A stretch of 5,475 bases of DNA from an uncultured Oscillospiraceae bacterium. GTDB lineage: Bacteria; Bacillota; Clostridia; UBA1381. How positions within the stretch are numbered: position 1 is the first letter of the stretch; every line of letters starts with the position of its first letter. The DNA is taken from NCBI GenBank assembly GCA_945876665.1, contig CAMCPC010000095.1:1-5475 (forward strand), read 5' to 3'. Positions 1 through 4,989 of this stretch are shown here, one piece after another. The notes under the pieces are model-generated. The model saw only the letters and a program-made list of their open reading frames with translations, was not told where the DNA came from and made no database searches. The translations under genes were made by a program, and so were the position numbers.

Positions 1-2
1 CG

Positions 3-686
3 CAGACGTCGGACGTTACATCGGCTGAAAACAAAACGGAAAATTTGTCACCTGTTGAGGGAACGGTTATTCCGACAGCGGACAAATCAGAAAAAGCGTC
101 GAACACTCCGGCCCCAAAAGCTTCGAACAGTAAACCGTCCGTAAGTCAGCCTGTTCAAACTGCAAAAGCGGCAGAAAGCAAGTCTTCGGCAGTTACATCA
201 GACAGCGCTGTATCAGCGCCTGTGCAATCTGAGACGGAAAGTAATATTTCTTCTGACACAGCGGCTGAACAGACAGCGCCGCCATCAGAGAATTACGGAA
301 TAGCAGTAGCAAGCATAACGCCTGAGGTGGAAATTGCGACATACAGTGCAGATGCTGCAGAATATTCGGCAAAAAGTGCGCGAAGCGGTTATTCTCTTGC
401 AGATGAAAGTGATAATATAGCGTATGGAAGATATTATAATGTTGGTAATGAGGGTGAAACTGATAAACCAAAAGCTATAGGAAAGCTGAAGATATCCTCC
501 GCAGATGCACAAAAGGCTATGGATGTTATACAGCAGTATTCCATTGACAGAAGCGGAGATTTGTATATGACAGATTCGGCAAACTTTGTACTTATACTGT
601 CAAGCTTCAGCAAAGAGGGCGTAAGATATACAGATTATACTATGAACAACGATGGAATTATAAAATTCATGATAGACTTCAATTAA
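3..686 (+). CDS. 3' part of a hypothetical protein with a Ser/Ala/Thr-rich linker and a small C-terminal domain
   Basis: The frame is open from position 3, the first full codon in the window, to a TAA at 684-686, so the gene begins upstream and 227 residues are visible. A TTG at position 45 could be read as a start, but it has no ribosome binding site and lies inside the same low-complexity stretch, so I treat the gene as 5'-truncated by the window. About the first 94 visible residues are low complexity, rich in Ser, Ala, Thr, Pro, Glu and Lys, which is typical of an extracytoplasmic spacer. The last ~100 residues look folded, with Tyr-rich patches and alternating polar and hydrophobic segments ending in an IIKFMIDFN-like tail. 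There is no Cys or Trp in the visible part and no membrane segment. By inference it could be the outer part of a membrane-anchored protein, such as an anti-sigma-like or envelope protein, but I do not recognise the domain. A strong terminator follows directly. Confidence 0.8.
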   Translation, partial: QTSDVTSAENKTENLSPVEGTVIPTADKSEKASNTPAPKASNSKPSVSQPVQTAKAAESKSSAVTSDSAVSAPVQSETESNISSDTAAEQTAPPSENYGIAVASITPEVEIATYSADAAEYSAKSARSGYSLADESDNIAYGRYYNVGNEGETDKPKAIGKLKISSADAQKAMDVIQQYSIDRSGDLYMTDSANFVLILSSFSKEGVRYTDYTMNNDGIIKFMIDFN

Positions 687-687
687 G

Positions 688-717
688 ATGCGTTCATTCA
701 ATGAACGCATTTTTTTT
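688..717 (+). terminator. Intrinsic terminator of the first gene
   Basis: A 9-bp perfect stem, ATGCGTTCA (688-696) with TGAACGCAT (702-710), is followed by a T run to 717. It starts one base after the TAA stop of the upstream gene. The stem can extend to 11 bp with a one-base loop on paper, but the 5-base loop is more realistic. Confidence 0.9.
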
Positions 718-727
718 ATGGAGAACT

Positions 728-756
728 AAAAAAACGGCACTGAAAAGTGCCGTTTT
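728..756 (-). terminator. Intrinsic terminator of the minus-strand export-protein gene
   Basis: An 11-bp perfect inverted repeat, AAAACGGCACT (731-741) with AGTGCCGTTTT (746-756), encloses a 4-base loop. Read on the minus strand it is followed by a run of T (complement of A728-A734). It begins 5 bases past the stop codon of the minus-strand gene. Some plus-strand function is possible because TTTT also ends the stem in that direction, but the better T run is on the minus side. Confidence 0.88.
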
Positions 757-760
757 GGTT

Positions 761-1261
761 TTAAAATATTGCCTGTATAACTCCGAAAGCCAAAAGTGAA
801 ATTATAAGTCCTGCCGTAAGAACGCCGAGGAATACGAAAAAGAAGGATTTTTTAGGGTTAAGTCCCAATAATACTGAAAGCAGACTTCCTGTCCATGCTC
901 CGGTTCCGGGAAGCGGTATTGCTACGAAAAGGAACAAGCCTAAGTATCCGTATTTTTCTATCTGCGCCGACTTGGACATTGCTTTTTTCTCAATCCAGTC
1001 CGGCAGCTTGTGCAGGTGCTTGCTTTTTTTCATCCATGCGAATATTTTTTCTATAAACAAAAGTATAAAAGGTATGGGCAGCATATTTCCCAATACCGCG
1101 GCAATGTATGTAGGAAGAAACGTTGTTCCCTCCATAAATCCTGCCGCGAGGATACTTCCTCTAAGCTCCAGAATTGGTATCATTGATACTATAAAAACTA
1201 TAAATTCCTTTGATATTTTACCGCTCAATCCATTAACGATGGCATGTACAATAGACTCCAT
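761..1261 (-). CDS. Small multi-drug export family membrane protein (COG2426 type)
   Basis: This 166-residue integral membrane protein has the hallmarks of the COG2426 / Sm_multidrug_ex family. An early PILELRG motif lies at residues 29-35, and an AIPLPGTGAWTG motif at about 114-125. Hydrophobic segments lie roughly at 20-40, 50-72, 106-130 and 138-165, with a Lys/His-rich cytoplasmic-type loop at about 77-104. The length is normal for the family. The family name comes from early annotation; I know of no firm proof of substrate, so 'export' should be read loosely, and the fold resembles re-entrant-loop proteins of the DedA type. The ATG (complement of 1259-1261) has an AAAAGGAG ribosome binding site 7 bases upstream and a promoter about 30 bases further up. 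It is the last gene of the minus-strand pair and ends at a terminator. Confidence 0.88.
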   Translation of the reverse strand: MESIVHAIVNGLSGKISKEFIVFIVSMIPILELRGSILAAGFMEGTTFLPTYIAAVLGNMLPIPFILLFIEKIFAWMKKSKHLHKLPDWIEKKAMSKSAQIEKYGYLGLFLFVAIPLPGTGAWTGSLLSVLLGLNPKKSFFFVFLGVLTAGLIISLLAFGVIQAIF

Positions 1262-1268
1262 AAATTTT

Positions 1269-1276
1269 CTCCTTTT
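1269..1276 (-). promoter_or_regulatory. Ribosome binding site of the small export-protein gene
   Basis: On the minus strand this reads AAAAGGAG, separated by 7 bases from the ATG at 1261. It fixes the start codon. Confidence 0.85.
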
Positions 1277-1293
1277 AATAAACTACAGACCAC

Positions 1294-1322
1294 ATTATAC
1301 ACTATATTACTTAAAAATGCAA
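1294..1322 (-). promoter_or_regulatory. Sigma-A-type promoter for the small export-protein gene
   Basis: Read on the minus strand, a TTGCAT -35 box (complement of 1317-1322) is followed after exactly 17 bases by a perfect TATAAT -10 box (complement of 1294-1299). Transcription would start near 1287, giving a leader of about 26 bases. The gene can therefore be expressed apart from the lipid kinase 118 bases upstream, although I see no convincing terminator between the two. Confidence 0.8.
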
Positions 1323-1379
1323 ACATTACTGCGAAAAATCAATGTTAAATTTATGTGTCGTATTTGTAAATATATGGCA

Positions 1380-2315
1380 TTAATTTTCCGAAGCTTTATT
1401 AAGTACCTGTGGTATTTTATTGTCATCCACTATGAAGGTCATGGCAGAGGGAAGTACCTGAATAACGGAATGTGACGGTTCTCCGCCGTATTCGCCGTCA
1501 AGCGTCCATTTTATATTTTCCTCTGAAATGAACTCAAACCGTGAGGATTTGACTGTAAAATATCCTTCGCCTGACGCTTCACCTTTCATAAGACCGATAA
1601 GTACGGACTGAAACTCAAGTAGGTTTGTTGGTTGTTTAAATACAATCATTTCAAACAGGCCATCGCAAAGATTTACATTCATAAGCTTTTCTGTACTGAT
1701 AATACCGCCGACAGACGTTGCATTCATAATAATGCACAGGAATACTTCCTCGTTAATTTCACCGCCGTCGTATTTTATTTTCACATGATAGGACGGAAGG
1801 CTTGAAAGACGCTTTATACCCTCCCATACATATGCCATATGACCGATGGCATTTTTGATTTCCTGAGGTGTGTCGTAGGACACATCAGTAAAAGCGCCGA
1901 ATGCGGCAACGTAATTAAAGGTAGTTCCGTTGAAATCGCCTATGTCACATCTGAACGGAGTGCCGTATGCGGCTATTTCAGCGGCTTTTGGCATATTTTT
2001 CGGGATATTCAGCGTAGAGGCAAAGTCGTTTGTAGTACCTGCCGGGATATATCCGAGCGCCTTGCGTTTGTCTTTTTCAAACGTCATAAGTCCCTTAACA
2101 CCCTCGTTAAGAGTTCCGTCACCGCCCGAAACAACAATTCTGTCAAATTCATCACCGTGCAGACGGATATAGTTATAAGCGTCAAGCTGTGCCTGAGTAG
2201 GACGCACAGTGACATCATAGCCTGCTTTTGTAAAAATATCCGTAATATCGAGCAGATAGTTTTTAATCTGCCCCTTTCCTGAATGTGGATTAAAAATAAA
2301 AAGAAGCTTTGGCAT
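1380..2315 (-). CDS. dagK: Diacylglycerol/lipid kinase, YegS/BmrU/DgkB family
   Basis: This 311-residue soluble lipid kinase is expected to phosphorylate diacylglycerol or a related lipid with ATP at the inner face of the membrane, recycling it to phosphatidic acid. Family motifs visible are the N-terminal NPHSGKG (9-15), the nucleotide-binding SGGDGTLNEG (63-72), PAGTTNDFA (91-99) and the C-terminal LDGE (272-275), whose Asp fits the catalytic-region signature of DgkB-type enzymes. Length is normal for the family. I chose the ATG at 2315 because GGAGGAG (complement of 2321-2327) lies 5 bases upstream. The frame stays open another 37 codons, but that extension lacks lipid-kinase character and would run through the promoter. 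The gene is divergent from the MATE gene and upstream of the small exporter. BmrU of Bacillus is a relative encoded beside a drug efflux pump, a loose parallel to this context. The exact lipid substrate is not decided by the sequence, so the symbol is by family. Confidence 0.92.
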   Translation of the reverse strand: MPKLLFIFNPHSGKGQIKNYLLDITDIFTKAGYDVTVRPTQAQLDAYNYIRLHGDEFDRIVVSGGDGTLNEGVKGLMTFEKDKRKALGYIPAGTTNDFASTLNIPKNMPKAAEIAAYGTPFRCDIGDFNGTTFNYVAAFGAFTDVSYDTPQEIKNAIGHMAYVWEGIKRLSSLPSYHVKIKYDGGEINEEVFLCIIMNATSVGGIISTEKLMNVNLCDGLFEMIVFKQPTNLLEFQSVLIGLMKGEASGEGYFTVKSSRFEFISEENIKWTLDGEYGGEPSHSVIQVLPSAMTFIVDDNKIPQVLNKASEN

Positions 2316-2320
2316 AATAT

Positions 2321-2327
2321 CTCCTCC
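2321..2327 (-). promoter_or_regulatory. Ribosome binding site that sets the lipid kinase start
   Basis: The minus strand reads GGAGGAG, 5 bases before the ATG at 2315 (7 bases counted from the GGAGG core). This decides the start against the longer open frame that reaches 2426. Confidence 0.88.
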
Positions 2328-2343
2328 GGCTTTATTATATGTA

Positions 2344-2372
2344 ATTATATAATTTATATTTGATATAGTCAA
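2344..2372 (-). promoter_or_regulatory. Sigma-A-type promoter for the lipid kinase
   Basis: Read on the minus strand, a TTGACT -35 box (complement of 2367-2372) and a perfect TATAAT -10 box (complement of 2344-2349) are separated by 17 bases. The predicted start is near 2337, giving a leader of about 22 bases that holds only the ribosome binding site. The spacer is AT-rich. Confidence 0.85.
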
Positions 2373-2381
2373 GAAAAAGTA

Positions 2382-2410
2382 TTGCGTTTTTATGAAAAGC
2401 AATGTATAAT
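2382..2410 (+). promoter_or_regulatory. Sigma-A-type promoter for the MATE-ruvX operon
   Basis: A TTGCGT -35 box (2382-2387) is followed after 17 bases by a perfect TATAAT (2405-2410). The predicted start is near 2417, about 21 bases before the ATG. The -35 box lies only 9 bases from the -35 box of the divergent lipid kinase promoter. Confidence 0.82.
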
Positions 2411-2424
2411 AGGAGTTATTGTGC

Positions 2425-2431
2425 AAGGGGG
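2425..2431 (+). promoter_or_regulatory. Ribosome binding site that sets the MATE gene start
   Basis: AAGGGGG lies 7 bases before the ATG at 2439. It differs from AAGGAGG by one base that can still form a G-U pair with the 16S rRNA tail. It supports 2439 over the TTG at 2382, which lies inside the -35 box of the promoter. Confidence 0.8.
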
Positions 2432-2438
2432 CATAAAA

Positions 2439-3824
2439 ATGCGTATAGTAAAAGGAAAGAGATTTTATCTTAATTTAATGTCAATGACAATACCGATTGC
2501 TCTGCAAAATCTTATCACGTTTGCAACGAGCATGATGGATACAATAATGCTTGGACGTGCTGATGACACAGGCGTGTTTCTGTCAGCGTCATCGCTGGCA
2601 AATCAGCCGTTTTTTATACTGTCAATGGTCTGCTTCGGACTTTCCGGCGCGGCTACAGTCCTGAGCGCGCAGTATTGGGGAAAACGCGATACTGCGTCAA
2701 TACGTTCGATTTTTTCAATAATACTCAAGGCGGCGTTTGTCATATCGCTTCTTATGGAAATAGCAGTGCTTGTATTTCCGGGGACTGTTATGGGAATGTA
2801 TTCGAATAATCCCGAAATCATAGACGCGGGAATATCGTATCTGCGTATAATCGGTTTTGCGTATGTTCTGTTCGGACTTAGTAACACCATGATATGCTGT
2901 ATACGAAGTGTAGAGCTTGTCAAAATATCCGTGGTGGTAAATATAACGTCCTTCTGCACGAACGTATTTCTGAACTGGGTGCTTATATTCGGAAATCTCG
3001 GAGCACCGGCGCTTGGAATACGCGGTGCGGCAATAGCAACACTTACAGCAAGGGTAATGGAATTTCTGATTACGTGGGGATATATATTCTTTGTTGATAA
3101 GCGTCTTTGTTTCAAACCGAAGCATCTGCTTCTTGTCAACAAAATATTCACGCTTGATTTACTCAGACACGGACTGCCGGTATTTATAAATGAGGTAATG
3201 TGGTCAATCGGCATAACAATACAGGCGGCAATACTCGGACACATCAATTACAGCGCCGGCGACCCTGTAGCGGCAAATTCCATTGCGTCAATGGTACAGC
3301 AGCTTTCGGCGGTTATAATATTCGGTGTAGCGAATGCGTCGGCAATAATAATAGGAAAATCCGTCGGTGAGGGCTTCACGGAAAGGGCAAAGGTGGAAGC
3401 CAATACACTGAAATATGTAAGCTATGTTGTAGGCTTTGCAGCCTGCGGATTGATATTGGTGCTGAAGAACTTTGTTATAAATTTCTACACGATACCTGCG
3501 GAAACAAAGCTTCTGGCAAATGAGCTTATGATAACGATTGCGTTTATAACAATATTCGTGTCGGTATCCTCTACCACGATAGTGGGAATACTGCGCGGAG
3601 GCGGTGATACGCGATTCTGCCTTGTTGAGGAGATAATAACATTGTGGTGCGTGGCAACTCCGCTGGCACTTGCAGGCTCGCTTTTAAAGCTGCCGGTACC
3701 TGTGGTGCTTATACTTATGAAATCTGACGAGCCGATAAAAAGCGCAATTTCAGTAATACGTATAAACGGAGGAAAGTGGATTAAGTCGCTTGCGCGTGAT
3801 TTCAGAAAGGAAGAGCAAATATGA
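2439..3824 (+). CDS. MATE-family multidrug/cation antiporter
   Basis: This 461-residue polytopic inner-membrane transporter is typical in length for the MATE (NorM/DinF-like) family, which uses a Na+ or H+ gradient to expel organic cations and other compounds. The two homologous halves are visible. The first starts with MTIPIALQNLITFATSMMDTI (16-36) and the second with RHGLPVFINEVMWSIG (243-258). Family motifs include NWVLIFG (179-185), GAPALGIRGAAIAT (188-201) and LRGGGDTRF (385-393). About twelve hydrophobic segments can be read, followed by a basic cytoplasmic tail containing GGKWIKSLARDF. The ATG at 2439 has a ribosome binding site and a promoter close upstream. The stop codon overlaps the ruvX start as ATGA, so the two are surely cotranscribed and probably translationally coupled. 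The substrate cannot be told from sequence. Confidence 0.93.
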   Translation: MRIVKGKRFYLNLMSMTIPIALQNLITFATSMMDTIMLGRADDTGVFLSASSLANQPFFILSMVCFGLSGAATVLSAQYWGKRDTASIRSIFSIILKAAFVISLLMEIAVLVFPGTVMGMYSNNPEIIDAGISYLRIIGFAYVLFGLSNTMICCIRSVELVKISVVVNITSFCTNVFLNWVLIFGNLGAPALGIRGAAIATLTARVMEFLITWGYIFFVDKRLCFKPKHLLLVNKIFTLDLLRHGLPVFINEVMWSIGITIQAAILGHINYSAGDPVAANSIASMVQQLSAVIIFGVANASAIIIGKSVGEGFTERAKVEANTLKYVSYVVGFAACGLILVLKNFVINFYTIPAETKLLANELMITIAFITIFVSVSSTTIVGILRGGGDTRFCLVEEIITLWCVATPLALAGSLLKLPVPVVLILMKSDEPIKSAISVIRINGGKWIKSLARDFRKEEQI

Positions 3825-4237
3825 GAATACTCGGAATAGATTACGGTGACGCACGGGTAGGAGTTGCCGTAAGTGATATACTTGGATTTATGGCGCAGGG
3901 TGTGCGCACAATAAAAAATCGCGGGATAAATAATCTGTTAAATGAATTGAAAGAAATTCTGGACGAATATAAGCCTGAAAAAATTGTTATCGGACTTCCG
4001 AAGAATATGGACGGAAGTGAGGGCTTCCGCGTAGAAGCAACGCATGAATTTGCAGATGCGCTGAAGAAAATATACGATGGTGAAATAATATTCTGGGACG
4101 AAAGACTTTCATCTTTGGGTGCGAAAAGGTATCTGAACGAAACAAATACCCGCGGCAAAAAACGCAAGGAGGTATTGGATACTGTTGCGGCGTGCATAAT
4201 ACTTGAAGGATATTTAAACTCGCAGAAGAATATCTGA
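3821..4237 (+). CDS. ruvX: RuvX/YqgF family RNase H-fold nuclease
   Basis: This 138-residue protein is a normal-length YqgF/RuvX member, annotated as a putative Holliday junction resolvase and linked in bacteria to rRNA 5' processing. The N-terminal motif ILGIDYGDARVGVAVSD (3-19) carries the first acidic active-site residue, Asp7. IGLPKNMDGSEG follows at 57-68, then FWDERLSS (91-98) with Glu94, and a C-terminal motif with Asp120 in LDTVAACIILEGYL (119-132). All three acidic positions expected of the RNase H-like site are therefore present. The start ATG overlaps the MATE stop codon, and a GAAAGGAAG ribosome binding site ends 7 bases upstream. In many Firmicutes ruvX follows ireB and precedes a DUF1292 gene; here the DUF1292 gene is kept, but the upstream partner is the MATE transporter. 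Confidence 0.95.
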   Translation: MRILGIDYGDARVGVAVSDILGFMAQGVRTIKNRGINNLLNELKEILDEYKPEKIVIGLPKNMDGSEGFRVEATHEFADALKKIYDGEIIFWDERLSSLGAKRYLNETNTRGKKRKEVLDTVAACIILEGYLNSQKNI

Positions 4238-4243
4238 AAATTA

Positions 4244-4272
4244 TTGACAATTCTGCGGGTATATATTACAAT
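4244..4272 (+). promoter_or_regulatory. Near-consensus sigma-A promoter for the DUF1292 gene
   Basis: A perfect TTGACA (4244-4249) is followed after 17 bases by TACAAT (4267-4272), a one-mismatch -10 box. It starts 6 bases after the ruvX stop. The predicted transcript start is near 4279, giving a leader of about 27 bases. Confidence 0.85.
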
Positions 4273-4305
4273 ATAATTAATTAAACAAGAAAGGAATATT
4301 TAGTT

Positions 4306-4578
4306 ATGGAAAACAACATAATAATGTTAGAAGATGAACATGGATGTATGATTGAATTTGAAACAATAGATGTGTTTGAATTCAAGGGAGTGACATATTT
4401 TGCACTTCTTGAGGTACTTCCTGAGGGTCAGGAAAATGATGAGGTTCTTATCATGATGGTTGAGGGCGACATTGAAAACGAGGAAGCAGAGCTTGTAATG
4501 GTTGAGGACGAAAAACAGCTTGAGGAAGCCTTCAATGAATTTTTAAGACGTGATGAGGAAATGGCATCAGAAGAATAA
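4306..4578 (+). CDS. DUF1292 (YrzB-like) small acidic protein
   Basis: This 90-residue protein is strongly acidic: by my count 24 Glu and 6 Asp against 4 Lys/Arg. The pattern of an N-terminal LEDEHG turn, FE-rich beta strands, a YFALLEVLPEGQENDEVLIM core (31-50) and a C-terminal EKQLEEAFNEFL helix is that of DUF1292, a family of unknown function commonly encoded directly after ruvX in Firmicutes. A soluble cytoplasmic location is likely because there is no signal peptide or membrane segment. An AGAAAGGA ribosome binding site (4288-4295) lies 10 bases before the ATG. It has its own strong promoter and may also receive readthrough from the MATE-ruvX transcript, since no terminator separates them. 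No convincing terminator follows it before the 6S RNA promoter. Confidence 0.9.
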   Translation: MENNIIMLEDEHGCMIEFETIDVFEFKGVTYFALLEVLPEGQENDEVLIMMVEGDIENEEAELVMVEDEKQLEEAFNEFLRRDEEMASEE

Positions 4579-4617
4579 TTCTGTGTAAAATTTTTTAAGA
4601 AAAGTAGATTTTACCTA

Positions 4618-4646
4618 TTGAATTTTTCGTCATAATATGTTATTAT
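4618..4646 (+). promoter_or_regulatory. Sigma-A promoter of the 6S RNA gene, with extended -10
   Basis: TTGAAT (4618-4623) and TATTAT (4641-4646) are separated by 17 bases. A TG one base before the -10 box (4638-4639) gives an extended -10 element. The transcript would start at about 4652-4654. An overlapping TATAAT at 4644-4649 would give a 20-base spacer and is less likely. Confidence 0.75.
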
Positions 4647-4652
4647 AATTAC

Positions 4653-4864
4653 AGAAAATAAAACAGCTAATTACCCTGAGGTTTCGCGTTAAAAAGTCTT
4701 TTTTTTACCAACACTTCTTAAAAGGGATGCTTTCTCCGGTTGCGGCGTATACGCCTCCTTTCCTTCGGGAATGCCAGTGGACATATAAAGTAATCGGGAT
4801 GTAACCCACCTGCATGGGCAGGTAGAAACTCGACTTTGAAAAACGGTTATCTTGGGGTTTTTTT
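4653..4864 (+). ncRNA. ssrS: 6S RNA (RNA polymerase-binding regulatory RNA)
   Basis: No open frame fits here, and the sequence has 6S RNA architecture. The ends pair over a long range: 4673-4682 (ACCCTGAGGT) with 4849-4858 (ATCTTGGGGT) gives 10 bp including G-U pairs. An inner segment, AAAGTC (4693-4698) with GACTTT (4832-4837), continues the arm. The 5' CCCTGAGGTTTCGC and 3' CGGTTATCTTGGGG strands resemble the CUGAGAUGUUCGC and CGGCAUCUCGGAG ends of E. coli 6S RNA. A likely central bubble lies at about 4699-4735 and 4798-4831, with a small hairpin on its 3' side (ACCTGC 4808-4813, GCAGGT 4818-4823). The apical arm can close by 4736-4741 with 4792-4797 and holds a GGCG-UAUA-CGCC hairpin (4744-4755) and a cUUCGg tetraloop hairpin (4760-4771). 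6S RNA mimics an open promoter and sequesters sigma-A holoenzyme in stationary phase. Ends are estimated: the 5' end from the promoter, the 3' end from the T run at 4858-4864. Confidence 0.78.
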
Positions 4865-4866
4865 AC

Positions 4867-4889
4867 GCGCTTAGAAAGCGCTTTTTTTT
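4867..4889 (+). terminator. Intrinsic terminator after the 6S RNA
   Basis: A 6-bp stem GCGCTT (4867-4872) with AAGCGC (4876-4881) and a 3-base loop is followed by eight T residues (4882-4889). It lies directly after a first T run (4858-4864) that follows the 6S closing stem and could itself end transcription. Together they insulate spoIIAA from 6S transcription. Confidence 0.88.
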
Positions 4890-4924
4890 GTTGCTTTTTT
4901 CGACAAAGGTTATCAAAATTTTTT

Positions 4925-4952
4925 AAAGGATTTTAAAGGTAAAAAATGGAAA
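4925..4952 (+). promoter_or_regulatory. Candidate sigma-H promoter for the spoIIA operon
   Basis: AAAGGATTT (4925-4933) matches the RnAGGAwww -35 consensus of Bacillus sigma-H. After 12 bases, ATGGAAA (4946-4952) matches RnnGAAT except for the last base. spoIIA is a classical sigma-H operon activated by Spo0A in Bacillus. No good sigma-A promoter is visible between the 6S terminator and the gene. The prediction rests on consensus matching in AT-rich DNA. I did not identify a firm Spo0A box. Confidence 0.55.
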
Positions 4953-4975
4953 TATAGTATGATAGATAAATATAC

Positions 4976-4981
4976 AGGAGG
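4976..4981 (+). promoter_or_regulatory. Ribosome binding site of spoIIAA
   Basis: AGGAGG lies 8 bases before the ATG at 4990 and fixes that start. Confidence 0.9.
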
Positions 4982-4989
4982 AAAAATCT

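Noticed and set aside
1322..1345. Inverted repeat AACATT/AATGTT between the lipid kinase and the small exporter as a terminator
   Set aside because: The stem is 6 bp, AT-rich with a 12-base loop, and it overlaps the -35 box of the downstream promoter.
2316..2426. A 37-residue N-terminal extension of the lipid kinase in the same open frame
   Set aside because: The ATG at 2315 has a perfect GGAGGAG site and the protein starts there with the family's usual beta strand and NPHSGKG motif. The extension crosses the kinase's own promoter and would overlap the divergent promoter.
2382..2438. A 19-residue N-terminal extension of the MATE protein starting at TTG
   Set aside because: The TTG is part of the -35 box of the promoter and lies before the predicted transcript start. 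The ATG at 2439 has its own ribosome binding site.
2603..3247. Long antisense open frame within the MATE gene
   Set aside because: It has no ribosome binding site or recognisable protein features and lies opposite a clear MATE gene. It is a shadow of codon bias, as are the other antisense frames at 193-512, 972-1475, 1839-2282, 3841-4250 and 4923-5390.
4585..4614. Inverted repeat GTAAAAT/ATTTTAC after the DUF1292 gene as a terminator
   Set aside because: The 7-bp stem is AT-only apart from one pair, has a 16-base loop and no T run after it, so it is unlikely to stop transcription.
4644..4649. Perfect TATAAT as -10 box for the 6S gene
   Set aside because: It would give a 20-base spacer from TTGAAT. 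The overlapping TATTAT at 4641 has a 17-base spacer and an extended -10 TG.
4673..4860. A riboswitch controlling spoIIAA, suggested by short resemblances to cobalamin (GCCAGTG) or TPP (CCCTGAG) elements
   Set aside because: The remaining conserved blocks of those classes are absent, two terminators and a new promoter separate it from spoIIAA, and the long-range closing stem fits 6S RNA better.
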